Shown piece after piece: positions 25,022 to 33,321 of a stretch of 64,000 bases of DNA. The notes beneath the pieces were generated by a model. That model saw nothing but the letters and a program-made list of their open reading frames with translations, was not told the DNA's origin and ran no database searches. Numbering within the stretch: position 1 is the first letter of the stretch; the number at the start of each line of letters is the position of its first letter. The translations under genes were made by a program, and so were the position numbers. Origin of the DNA: CAYVTM01 sp964454645 (GTDB taxonomy: Bacteria; Bacteroidota; Bacteroidia; Sphingobacteriales; Sphingobacteriaceae); assembly GCA_964454645.1 (NCBI GenBank), contig CAYVTM010000007.1:1-64000 (forward strand). Direction: 5' to 3'.

Positions 25022-26080
25022 ATGAGTACTACTCCTTTCGATAATAAAAAGTTTTTCCTAAACTATTTAATCTTATGGATTATCTGGGTAGCTATCCATA
25101 CGCTTGTTTTAATACAGACAGATTTACCCTATATCATTTCGCTGAGCGATTCCCTTATCAGCAATACGATTATCGGTTTGGTAAGCTTTTTTCTGATCAG
25201 GGGTTTTCAATATTTTAATCCGGACAAACAACGATACGCTCATCTGTTATTCAAATCGCTTGTAGGTGTATTTGTTGCTACATCTATAACACAACTAACT
25301 TTACAAACTCTTTTTACCGATGATGTATTATATCTGGAATTTCTGGACCAAACGCTAATCATTCGCATACTTATTACTTTCTTATTAATTGTTTGCTTTT
25401 TAATGGTTGTGGGCATTTGGATCGATATCGTGGACAGTCAGGAAGATGATAAACGCAAACGCAGTTCGGAACAAATGAGTAAGGAAGCAGAATTGTTTAA
25501 ACTGCGTCAGCAGTTACAACCTCATTTTTTATTCAACAGTTTAAATTCGATTAATGCGTTGATTGGTGCACAACCCGCAGAAGCACGCAATATGATTCAA
25601 AAACTTTCGGACTTTTTACGCGGAACCCTGAAAGGCCATGAATCGGAACTATATTATTTAAAAGACGAGCTGAATCATTTACAATTGTACTTAGATATTG
25701 AAAAGATACGTTTCGGAAATCGCTTGAATGTATGTTTTAAGATTGCGGATGAGACAAAAGATTGTTTGTTACCCGGATTAATCTTACAACCGATGGTTGA
25801 GAATGCGATTAAGTTCGGTTTGTATGGAACCACCGGATTAACGGATATCCATGTAAAAACGAAAATCGAAAAGGGAATGCTGCAAATTTCTATTCGTAAC
25901 CCTTTCGATTCGGATAGCATACGTTCGCAACAAGGAACCGGATTCGGGTTAAGTTCCGTAAAACGCCGTTTGTATTTATTGTATGCAAGAAACGATTTAA
26001 TGGAAAGCTTTTCGGAAGGAAATATATATACCATTCGTTTATCAATACCCTTGCAAGATGATAAAAGTACTGTTAATTGA
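25022..26080 (+). CDS. LytS-type sensor histidine kinase
   Basis: 352 residues. Four N-terminal membrane helices (about 12-31, 41-60, 75-100, 110-135) lack an extracytoplasmic domain. A coiled linker follows, then the His_kinase domain with phospho-acceptor His168 in LRQQLQPHFLFNSLNS. The ATPase part has QPMVENAIKFG (N box) and GTGFGLSSVKRRL (G box). The very short loops suggest it senses through the membrane or through its LiaF-like neighbour. The 3' end overlaps the regulator gene by 23 nt. Confidence 0.92.
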   Translation: MSTTPFDNKKFFLNYLILWIIWVAIHTLVLIQTDLPYIISLSDSLISNTIIGLVSFFLIRGFQYFNPDKQRYAHLLFKSLVGVFVATSITQLTLQTLFTDDVLYLEFLDQTLIIRILITFLLIVCFLMVVGIWIDIVDSQEDDKRKRSSEQMSKEAELFKLRQQLQPHFLFNSLNSINALIGAQPAEARNMIQKLSDFLRGTLKGHESELYYLKDELNHLQLYLDIEKIRFGNRLNVCFKIADETKDCLLPGLILQPMVENAIKFGLYGTTGLTDIHVKTKIEKGMLQISIRNPFDSDSIRSQQGTGFGLSSVKRRLYLLYARNDLMESFSEGNIYTIRLSIPLQDDKSTVN

Positions 26081-26786
26081 CGATGAGCCTTTGGCAAGAA
26101 GTTTACTGAAAGAATATCTCGAAGGCTTTCAGGACATTTCTATTGTAGAAGAATGTAATGACGGTTTTGAAGGATTAAAAGCTATTCAGACCCATAAACC
26201 CGATCTGATTTTTTTGGATATACAAATGCCTAAAATTTCGGGCTTCGAATTATTGGAATTAATTGAAGAGCCTGTATCCATTATTTTCACTACAGCTTTC
26301 GATGAATATGCTATCAAAGCTTTTGAAGCTAATGCTATTGATTATTTGTTGAAACCTTTCGGAAAAGACCGGTTGCAAAAATCGATGCATAAATTTTTAT
26401 CCCTGCATTCCAAAAATAATATTAACGATTACAGCAAAATCGAAAGTAATCATACTGCTTTAGAGCGTATTGTTGTAAAAGTTGAGAATCAAATCAAATT
26501 GATTCCTTTAGACGATATTTTTTATCTGCAAGCTGAAGATGATTATGTGAAAATTCAAAGTGTTGAAGGTGCATTTTTGAAAAAGAAAACAATGAACTAT
26601 TTCGAACAGCACTTGCCTGCACATTCTTTTGTTCGTGTACACCGCTCCTATATCTTAAACATTAAACAAATCGTAAAGCTCGAGTCATTCGAGAAAGATC
26701 AATACCTGGCTGTTTTAAAAAATGATATCCGTATTCCGGTGAGTAAGAGCGGCTATCCCCGGTTAAAAAGTATTTTGGGTATTTAA
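26058..26786 (+). CDS. LytTR-family response regulator
   Basis: 242 residues. The receiver domain has the acidic pair DD (residues 8-9), phospho-acceptor Asp54 in IFLDIQMPKISG and the switch Thr in IIFTTAFDEYA. A C-terminal LytTR DNA-binding domain (about 140-240) contains DIFYLQAEDDYVKIQ and FVRVHRSYILNIKQI. Such domains bind direct repeats about 21 bp apart, as found at 23814-23845. Translation is coupled to lytS. Confidence 0.95.
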   Translation: MIKVLLIDDEPLARSLLKEYLEGFQDISIVEECNDGFEGLKAIQTHKPDLIFLDIQMPKISGFELLELIEEPVSIIFTTAFDEYAIKAFEANAIDYLLKPFGKDRLQKSMHKFLSLHSKNNINDYSKIESNHTALERIVVKVENQIKLIPLDDIFYLQAEDDYVKIQSVEGAFLKKKTMNYFEQHLPAHSFVRVHRSYILNIKQIVKLESFEKDQYLAVLKNDIRIPVSKSGYPRLKSILGI

Positions 26787-26845
26787 TATGTTCGAGGTCC
26801 TTCCGATATGAATGAAAAATTTTTTAAGCAATAGATTTGGGATAT

Positions 26846-26958
26846 GCGCTTTGCGTGCTCCGCGAAAACCATTGCGCCCTCTGCGGTTATTCTTTTTTAA
26901 ACCGCAAAGTTCACGGAGATGTATTCCTACTTTTAAACATGAACCACGCAGAGAATGC
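26846..26958. repeat. Degenerate GC-rich dispersed-type repeat, head-to-head
   Basis: Three pieces of the purine-rich AACCGCAGAGGGCGCA / AACCGCAAAGTTCACGGAG type: 26846-26888 (reverse orientation), 26899-26920 (forward) and 26941-26958 (GAACCACGCAGAGAATGC). I recall such sequences as dispersed intergenic repeats in Bacteroidota and other genomes, with unknown function. The GC content clearly exceeds the AT-rich surroundings. No gene lies in 26787-27048. Confidence 0.5.
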
Positions 26959-27002
26959 TTCAGGAACATGTAGTTACAATCAGAATACCTTTTTCCAAAA
27001 AC

Positions 27003-27028
27003 AAAAAATGCTCCATAAGGAGCATTTT
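27003..27028 (-). terminator. Rho-independent terminator of the OmpA-family gene
   Basis: Perfect 10-bp arms AAAATGCTCC and GGAGCATTTT around a 4-nt loop. The A run on the left provides a U run for the minus-strand transcript, and the symmetric T run could also stop transcripts from the LytTR operon. Confidence 0.88.
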
Positions 27029-27048
27029 CTCAGACCGGCCTGCATCTT

Positions 27049-28527
27049 TTATTTCAGATACAGTTCCAGATCTACTCTACGGTTTTGCGCTCGTCCGACA
27101 GCCGTTTTATTATCGGCAATCGGCATGCTTGCACCATAACCCGTAGCTTCGAGGCGCAATTCATCTATATTCCCTTTAACTACCAGATACGATTTTACGG
27201 CATCCACACGCGCTTGCGAAAGCGCTAAATTATTTTCCGCTTTACCAACATTATCCGTATGTCCGCTAAGTTTTAAGTTATAATCGGTGTACTCATTTAA
27301 GATGGCAATTATCTCATCGAGCATGGGATAAGAGCTGGTTTTTAAAGTTGCTTTTCCGGTTTCGAAATTAATTCCACGTGTTGCAAATTGTAAACGTTTT
27401 TTAACCTCTTCTTTTACAACCGGACAACCGTTATTATCCGGATCACCGGGTGTTGTAGGGCATCGGTCTCTCGAATCAATCACTCCGTCACCATCGGTAT
27501 CTGCGGGACAACCGGAGTCATCTACTTTAATTCCTTTTTCGGTATCCGGGCATTTATCTTTTGCGTCTTCAATACCATCCCCATCGCTATCCGGACATCC
27601 CTGGAATATATCCAGGCCGGCAACATTCGGGCATTTATCTTTCGCATCTTCAATACCATCCCCATCGGTATCGGGGCATCCCTGGAAGCGCGCCAATCCC
27701 GATGCGTCCGGGCATTTATCATCTTTATCGGAAATGCCATCTCCATCCCTGTCAGGACAACCGTTAAGCGATTGTAATCCTGCAAGGTCTTTACACTGGT
27801 CTAAATAATCGGGAACTCCGTCTTTGTCTGTATCAAGCGGACAGCCTCTGCTATCCACTCCGATACCTTCGGGGGTATCCGGACAGTTATCCCGTTTATC
27901 CGAAACTCCATCTCCATCGCTGTCCTGCGATTTACCTATGTTAAAAACCAAGCCTAAACTATGCACAAGATACAGATCCGAAAACTCTCCACTCGTCATA
28001 CCATCCCAGGTATCGTCCGTTGGCCAGTTGATTACATTCGACCACTCCAATCCGACACGATCGTTAAATTTAAAAGTGATCCCGCCACCCGCGGCAAAGT
28101 TCGGCTTTAATTTATTGTCGGGTATTTGATCGGATGAAAGATAAGTTCCTCCCACCCCTGCAATTAAAAACGGTGCAACAACCGCATCTTCTTTAAAGAT
28201 ATAACCATTATCGGTTTTATATTTCAGTTTAAGGTTAAGGGTCAGAAATTCTGCATTAAAAGTATTCCCGATTTTATCGCTATGTTTAACCTGCGTAAAT
28301 GAAAATTTCTCCATTAAATTAAAGGATGGATTTAGTTTTTGCTGTAAAGAAATACCGGCTCCCGGCTCCATGTGCTTAAATCGATAATAATAGCTGTCGC
28401 CCAAATCACCATCATATTCGGAGAAGGTACCATGTATTCCCAATATTGACTGGGCCATTACCGGACTCGTACTTATAATAAGCACGCACATCACGCAGTA
28501 AAATCGTAGAACATTCAGAATTTTCAT
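27049..28527 (-). CDS. OmpA-family outer-membrane protein with thrombospondin type 3 repeats
   Basis: 492 residues. A signal peptide (1-26, ending SPVMAQS) is followed by an N-terminal eight-strand-like barrel (about 27-195). Calcium-binding thrombospondin type 3 repeats (about 200-370, units such as DTDGDGIEDAKDKCP) lead to the C-terminal OmpA peptidoglycan-binding domain (about 385-492, LSGHTDNVGKAENNLALSQ and ATGYGASMPIADN). It links the outer membrane to the cell wall. The repeat DNA has an exact 81-bp period. Confidence 0.94.
   Translation of the reverse strand: MKILNVLRFYCVMCVLIISTSPVMAQSILGIHGTFSEYDGDLGDSYYYRFKHMEPGAGISLQQKLNPSFNLMEKFSFTQVKHSDKIGNTFNAEFLTLNLKLKYKTDNGYIFKEDAVVAPFLIAGVGGTYLSSDQIPDNKLKPNFAAGGGITFKFNDRVGLEWSNVINWPTDDTWDGMTSGEFSDLYLVHSLGLVFNIGKSQDSDGDGVSDKRDNCPDTPEGIGVDSRGCPLDTDKDGVPDYLDQCKDLAGLQSLNGCPDRDGDGISDKDDKCPDASGLARFQGCPDTDGDGIEDAKDKCPNVAGLDIFQGCPDSDGDGIEDAKDKCPDTEKGIKVDDSGCPADTDGDGVIDSRDRCPTTPGDPDNNGCPVVKEEVKKRLQFATRGINFETGKATLKTSSYPMLDEIIAILNEYTDYNLKLSGHTDNVGKAENNLALSQARVDAVKSYLVVKGNIDELRLEATGYGASMPIADNKTAVGRAQNRRVDLELYLK
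27548..27790 (-). repeat. 81-bp tandem repeats encoding thrombospondin type 3 units
   Basis: The sequence GGGCATTTATC recurs at 27548, 27629 and 27710, an exact 81-bp (27-codon) period. The first two units are almost identical (CTTCAATACCATCCCCATCG in both). In-frame expansion or contraction would change repeat number without a frameshift. Confidence 0.8.
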
Positions 28528-28587
28528 AATTTAGGATTTTATGGTTTAATAAATCAGTATAAGAACTATATATACAAGACATAAAAT

Positions 28588-29301
28588 ATGCCCGGAATAC
28601 TTTACCTCATCCCTTGCCTGCTTGATGAAGAGGGAAATACCTTCGATGTATTACCTGAGCAGACGATTTCACAAGCATCTCTGTTAAAAAACTTTATTGT
28701 TGAAAATGAAAAATCGGCAAGGAAGTTTTTAAAGAAAGCAGGGGTAAAAACTCCCCAAAACGAGCTTAATATTCTCGTTTATGGGAAACATGAACGATTA
28801 TCCGAAAAATTATATTTAAAGGCATTACTTCAGGGAGAAAATGTAGGGCTTTTATCTGAAGCGGGTTGTCCCGCTGTTGCTGATCCGGGGGCAGAGATAG
28901 TTGCCTGGGCACATAAGCACCACATTCGGGTAAAACCATTGGTAGGGCCAAGCTCTATTTTATTAGCCGTAATGGCATCGGGTTTTAACGGACAAAGTTT
29001 TACATTTCACGGATACCTTCCGATTGATAAGAGTGCAAGAAGCAAACGCATCCAGGAATTGGAAAAGCAATCGGAGCGATTCAATCAAACACAATTATTT
29101 ATCGAAACCCCTTTTCGTAACAATCCTTTATTCGATGAACTTTTGCGAAGCTGTTCGGCAAATACAATGCTTTCCATCGCCTGCGACCTTACACATGCCA
29201 ATGAGTTTATACGAACAAAACCGATCGCCGATTGGAAAAAAGAAAAACCCGAATTACACAAACGCCCTGTAGTTTTTTCGATATATAGAAAGAAGGGTTA
29301 A
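28588..29301 (+). CDS. RsmI-like tetrapyrrole-methylase-fold SAM methyltransferase
   Basis: 237 residues. It belongs to the tetrapyrrole methylase superfamily, in the Bacteroidota branch related to RsmI (2'-O-methylation of 16S C1402). Motifs are GLLSEAGCPAVADPG, PLVGPSSILLAVMASGFNGQ, FHGYLP and FIETPFRN. It lacks the longer C-terminus of E. coli RsmI, so the rRNA target is inferred only. It starts 60 nt from the divergent OmpA gene. Confidence 0.82.
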   Translation: MPGILYLIPCLLDEEGNTFDVLPEQTISQASLLKNFIVENEKSARKFLKKAGVKTPQNELNILVYGKHERLSEKLYLKALLQGENVGLLSEAGCPAVADPGAEIVAWAHKHHIRVKPLVGPSSILLAVMASGFNGQSFTFHGYLPIDKSARSKRIQELEKQSERFNQTQLFIETPFRNNPLFDELLRSCSANTMLSIACDLTHANEFIRTKPIADWKKEKPELHKRPVVFSIYRKKG

Positions 29302-29337
29302 AAGCTTCGGTTCGGAATATGGAATTTATTGATGGTA

Positions 29338-29919
29338 TTAACCATGCACCGTCTCGCTTTTCCCATACGATTGAATCACGATTGATTCGTAATCCAAAAA
29401 TTCTTTCCATCTTTTCTCAACTTCTTTGGGATCGCAGTATTTTTTTGCAAGGCGTAAAAACATGGTATAATGTCCGGCTTCACTTACCATGAGTTCATGA
29501 TAAAAGCCGGATAATTCTTTATCCTTTATATTTTGAGATAATACGCGGAAACGTTCACAACTTCGTGCTTCTATCATAGCAGAAAATAAAAGCCTGTCCA
29601 TGAGAGCAATATTTTTAACAGCACCTTTACGTACAAATTTCATCAGCTCGTTTACATAATTATCCTTACGTTCCTTTCCCAAAACCTTTCCGCGTTTGAG
29701 AATGATGTCATGAACCCGTTTAAAATGATCCATTTCTTCCTGAACCAATAGAGAGAGTTCCTGAACCAGATCCGATAGCTCGGGATAATTTACAATCAGG
29801 GTAATGGCATTGGATGCCGCCTTTTGTTCGCAAAAAGCATGATCTGTTAATATTTCATCGATATTGCTTTCAACAATATTTACCCAATGCGGATCGGTTG
29901 CTAATTTTAATCCCAACAT
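29338..29919 (-). CDS. miaE: tRNA-(ms2io6A)-hydroxylase MiaE-like
   Basis: 193 residues. It is a ferritin-like diiron hydroxylase that acts on 2-methylthio-N6-isopentenyladenosine at tRNA position 37. Candidate iron ligands are the Glu of CEQKAAS, EEMDHFKRVH (E-x2-H), MIEARSCERF and SEAGHYTMF (E-x2-H). It is convergent with the RsmI-like gene and divergent from rarA. A TATTTTTG on the minus strand near 29960 may be its -7 element. Confidence 0.9.
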   Translation of the reverse strand: MLGLKLATDPHWVNIVESNIDEILTDHAFCEQKAASNAITLIVNYPELSDLVQELSLLVQEEMDHFKRVHDIILKRGKVLGKERKDNYVNELMKFVRKGAVKNIALMDRLLFSAMIEARSCERFRVLSQNIKDKELSGFYHELMVSEAGHYTMFLRLAKKYCDPKEVEKRWKEFLDYESIVIQSYGKSETVHG

Positions 29920-29992
29920 ATCTTTCTATCTTTAGAATTTGAATACCGGTGGCAAAAATACAAAAGCCGACGGATAAAAATAATATGAACAA

Positions 29993-31267
29993 ATGAGCAT
30001 ACCCTTAGCAGAACGTTTACGTCCGAATAATCTTGATGAATATATTGGCCAGGAACATTTAGTAGGCAAGGGAGCCGTATTGCGCAAGATCATTGAATCG
30101 GGGAATATTCCCTCAATGATTCTCTGGGGACCGCCAGGTGTAGGTAAAACCAGTTTAGCACATATCATTTCTCAGCAATTAAAACGTCCGTTCTATTCCT
30201 TAAGCGCTATCAATTCGGGAGTTAAAGATGTGCGTGAGGTAATTGAAAAAGCAAAAAACAGCACTTTCTTTCATTCCGCCAATCCCATTTTATTTATTGA
30301 TGAGATCCATCGCTTCAGTAAGTCGCAACAAGATTCTTTATTAGGTGCTGTAGAAAAAGGAATAGTCACCTTAATCGGTGCAACGACCGAAAATCCTTCT
30401 TTTGAGGTTATTTCGGCATTGTTATCCCGTTGTCAGGTATATATTTTAAAATCTTTGGAAAAAGATGATCTCGAGAAATTACTGGGACAGGCTATTGAGC
30501 GCGACGATTTCTTTAAAGATAAAAAAATAACGATTGAAGAAAATGAAGCTTTATTGCGTTTGTCGGGAGGTGATGCGCGTAAGCTGTTAAATATTTTCGA
30601 ATTGCTCGTACAGGCTATTGATGAAGAAGAAATCGCGCTCAATAACGAACGGGTAATGCAAATTGTTCAGCAGAATATTGCCCTGTACGATAAAGCGGGA
30701 GAACAGCATTACGATATCATTTCGGCGTTTATAAAATCGATACGGGGCAGTGATCCCAATGCTGCGGTATATTGGTTGGCAAGAATGACCGAGGGTGGTG
30801 AAGATCCTTTATTTATTGCAAGACGTTTGGTGATATTAGCTTCCGAAGATATTGGCAATGCGAATCCCAATGCATTGTTGCTGGCAAACAATTGCTTTCA
30901 GGCGGTAAATGTTATCGGTTGGCCGGAAGCAAGAATCATTTTAGCACAAACCGTAACTTATTTAGCCTCTTCTCCCAAAAGCAATGCTTCGTACATGGCT
31001 ATAAATAATGCAGAACAATTGGTACGGGAAAGCGGTGATCTCCCGGTACCCTTGCATTTGCGCAATGCTCCTACACAACTGATGAAGGACATCGGATATG
31101 GGAAATCCTATTTGTATTCGCATGATTACGAAGATAATTTCGAAACGCAGGAATATCTTCCCGAAAAAATAAAAGGAAAGAAATTATACGATCCCGGAAA
31201 AAATCCCCGTGAAAACGAATTGAGAAAATTTTTACAAAATTTGTGGAAGGATAAATATGGATATTGA
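29993..31267 (+). CDS. rarA: Replication-associated recombination protein A (MgsA/RarA)
   Basis: 424 residues. It is an AAA+ ATPase of the RarA/WRNIP1 family acting at stalled replication forks. It has Walker A GPPGVGKT (46-53), Walker B LFIDEIHRFSKSQQD, sensor 1 GATTENPSFEV, and the C-terminal tetramerisation region with EDIGNANPNALLLAN and YGKSYLYSHDYEDNF. It is monocistronic. Confidence 0.96.
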   Translation: MSIPLAERLRPNNLDEYIGQEHLVGKGAVLRKIIESGNIPSMILWGPPGVGKTSLAHIISQQLKRPFYSLSAINSGVKDVREVIEKAKNSTFFHSANPILFIDEIHRFSKSQQDSLLGAVEKGIVTLIGATTENPSFEVISALLSRCQVYILKSLEKDDLEKLLGQAIERDDFFKDKKITIEENEALLRLSGGDARKLLNIFELLVQAIDEEEIALNNERVMQIVQQNIALYDKAGEQHYDIISAFIKSIRGSDPNAAVYWLARMTEGGEDPLFIARRLVILASEDIGNANPNALLLANNCFQAVNVIGWPEARIILAQTVTYLASSPKSNASYMAINNAEQLVRESGDLPVPLHLRNAPTQLMKDIGYGKSYLYSHDYEDNFETQEYLPEKIKGKKLYDPGKNPRENELRKFLQNLWKDKYGY

Positions 31268-31325
31268 TTAATTATTGAATTTTTTTCCTTTCACTATTAT
31301 CCTTCATTAACCATTAATCATTGTA

Positions 31326-31754
31326 TCATTTTCTTTTCATCATCTCATCAAAAGACCATTCATCGGAGCCGTGAATAAAGAAGAAGACCAAGAGCGCAAA
31401 GACCAGGATCGATAACCACAATTCAGAGTTAAGCGCCGAAAAACCTTTCGTAATGTTTACAAAGAAAATCGCTCCCAATAGGACCGGCAATTGAAAGGCA
31501 ATAAAGATGCGTGTCTGAGCACCCAACATAATCATTATACCACCTACTAAATGGGCACAGGCTACATAATGTGCCAGTATAAAAGCATAAAAATTAAAGC
31601 TGCTTTGACTAATAAGGTCTATTAATGCGTCGGTATTACTGATAAACGCAATACCTTTGGTAAAGATAAAAACCCCCAACAGGATTCTTAATACCGCCAA
31701 CCATTTGGAATGATGCGTATCGTTCCAAAGCTGTATAGATTGAATCATATTCAT
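31326..31754 (-). CDS. DoxX family membrane protein
   Basis: 142 residues, four membrane helices (about 18-35, 55-75, 80-97, 105-130). It matches the DoxX/DoxD-like family (LRILLGVFIFTKGIAF, HYVACAHLVGGIMIMLG), whose members are linked to quinone or redox functions but mostly uncharacterised. A real Shine-Dalgarno sequence, AAGGAGG, lies 4 nt before the ATG, inside the short inverted repeat ATAAGG-AGG-CCTTAT. It lies downstream of the MRJP-like gene on the same strand, but a terminator separates them. Confidence 0.82.
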   Translation of the reverse strand: MNMIQSIQLWNDTHHSKWLAVLRILLGVFIFTKGIAFISNTDALIDLISQSSFNFYAFILAHYVACAHLVGGIMIMLGAQTRIFIAFQLPVLLGAIFFVNITKGFSALNSELWLSILVFALLVFFFIHGSDEWSFDEMMKRK

Positions 31755-31859
31755 AAGGCCTCCTTATTGATTGATTTGTATAAATTTACATATAAATGTG
31801 TTCAATAAGAAAATATTCCCCCCGACAATAGCTTCTTTATAATGAAGATTTATACATAA

Positions 31860-31889
31860 AAAGCCCTCAGTATACTGTCTGAGGGCTTT
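31860..31889 (-). terminator. Rho-independent terminator of the MRJP-like gene
   Basis: Arms AAAGCCCTCAG and CTGAGGGCTTT around an 8-nt loop. The A run just left of the stem (31856-31862) gives the U run in the minus-strand transcript. It lies 21 nt past the stop codon. Confidence 0.9.
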
Positions 31890-31909
31890 CAAGCTTAAAA
31901 TAAGAAATA

Positions 31910-33061
31910 TTATAATCGTAAACGATAAATAGTATAAGGCACTTTGTGCTTGTCCTCACCCCCATTAAATTTAGGTAATTTATGGATTTGTGAACAGGTG
32001 ATGTATAAATACCCATCATGAGAAATTGTATAGGAATCGGGCCAGATCAGGCGCTCGTCGGTTAGCAAAATTTCTTTCTTGAATTTCTTAGCTGAATAAC
32101 GAACGATGCTTTTCTTTTCGATATCACCCATATATAGATTTCCTAACGCATCGAAGACCATTCCATCGCTTGTATTAAAGAACCCTAAATCTTTTACCTT
32201 TTTCGCCAACTTTTTATCATTCGGTTTTTTCGTCATTAATTCTTTCGTTTTAATGCGATACAATTTATTGTCGGTAGTTGGTTTATAGTACAGCCATTCC
32301 TTGTCCGGATTTAATGCCAAAGCGTTCGAATGGATATACAAATTACCCTGATCATGTTTAACTTCTTTCTCATCAATTTTAAAAGGATAGCTTTTATCCG
32401 ATTTCACAGAAGCATGATTACTAAGAACCAAATTCGATTTTCTTGTTTTAAGGTTCAGGACCAGTAACCCACCGGTAGTAGAGTTCGTCAGATATGCATA
32501 TTGCTCTTTATTATCTACACGCACTTCGCTGATATAACTATCTGCCCCTAAAACCTCTTCGAAAGTATATGTTTCCAGGATGCGATCGCCTGCTAAATCA
32601 ATTTTCACCAACTTAGTTCCATTGCCCTGAACTCCTTTAAATTGCGGGTTTGCAGCATCCACTACCCACATCTGATCAAACTCATCGATGTATAACGATT
32701 GCACACATACCCATTTCGATTTTCCATCTTCGGTACTTTTCCAGGTGTTCATAAACTCGTTTGGATAGGGGCGTATAGATCCATCCATATACATTTCTAC
32801 CAAAGCATATTTATACGAATCTCCCCAATTGGGATAGGAAATAAATATTCTTCCTTTTTTCGATACAGCAATTCCTGTCATCGGATTTACGTCATCGGTA
32901 AAAACCGTTTGAAAGTTTACGGGGATAATCTTCTCTTTGGTTTTATCTTTCTTCTTTCCTTTTTTATCATCCTGGGCAGATAAAGGACTTACATTTAGAG
33001 TTAACATTGCAATTATCAACAATGCCAGCATCCGAGAGAAAATACCGGTATTCATTTTCAT
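31910..33061 (-). CDS. Major royal jelly protein / yellow-like secreted beta-propeller
   Basis: 383 residues. A signal peptide (about 1-30, ending SPLSAQD) and a Lys-rich stretch (GKKKDKTKEK) are followed by a six-blade propeller of the MRJP/yellow type. Characteristic blocks are TGIAVSKKGRIFISYPNW, WVVDAANPQFKG, EVRVDNKEQYAYLTNS, LYIHSNALALNPDKEWLYY and GMVFDALGNLYMGDI. The insect relatives include dopachrome-converting and ligand-binding proteins, but the bacterial role is unknown. It is a periplasmic or surface protein. Confidence 0.85.
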   Translation of the reverse strand: MKMNTGIFSRMLALLIIAMLTLNVSPLSAQDDKKGKKKDKTKEKIIPVNFQTVFTDDVNPMTGIAVSKKGRIFISYPNWGDSYKYALVEMYMDGSIRPYPNEFMNTWKSTEDGKSKWVCVQSLYIDEFDQMWVVDAANPQFKGVQGNGTKLVKIDLAGDRILETYTFEEVLGADSYISEVRVDNKEQYAYLTNSTTGGLLVLNLKTRKSNLVLSNHASVKSDKSYPFKIDEKEVKHDQGNLYIHSNALALNPDKEWLYYKPTTDNKLYRIKTKELMTKKPNDKKLAKKVKDLGFFNTSDGMVFDALGNLYMGDIEKKSIVRYSAKKFKKEILLTDERLIWPDSYTISHDGYLYITCSQIHKLPKFNGGEDKHKVPYTIYRLRL

Positions 33062-33321
33062 AAAATCGTATTTTAAGTTTAGTTAGGAACTATAGACTAT
33101 TTTCTATACAATAATAACGTTTTCTCTGAAAAATAAAAAGTAAATATAGCTTAGCCCGGAACGAGGTTTCATTTACCCGATGTTATCCTTGCGTGATTCA
33201 TGAGCAGGCTATTAAGCATCCTAAAGCTTTAAAGAACCCTGCTGCCCGTTCTTCTTCATGTAAAAATGCTGTTCAATGGCAATAAATAAACATATTTTAG
33301 TAAATTTAGCGTTTAATCGCT

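Noticed and set aside
26763..27146. Short open frames in the gap after the LytTR gene
   Set aside because: They run through the GC-rich dispersed repeat and the OmpA terminator in several frames and do not resemble proteins.
27548..27790. Regularly spaced repeats resembling a CRISPR array
   Set aside because: The repeats are in frame within the OmpA-family gene, encode thrombospondin type 3 units and have no unique spacers or cas genes nearby.
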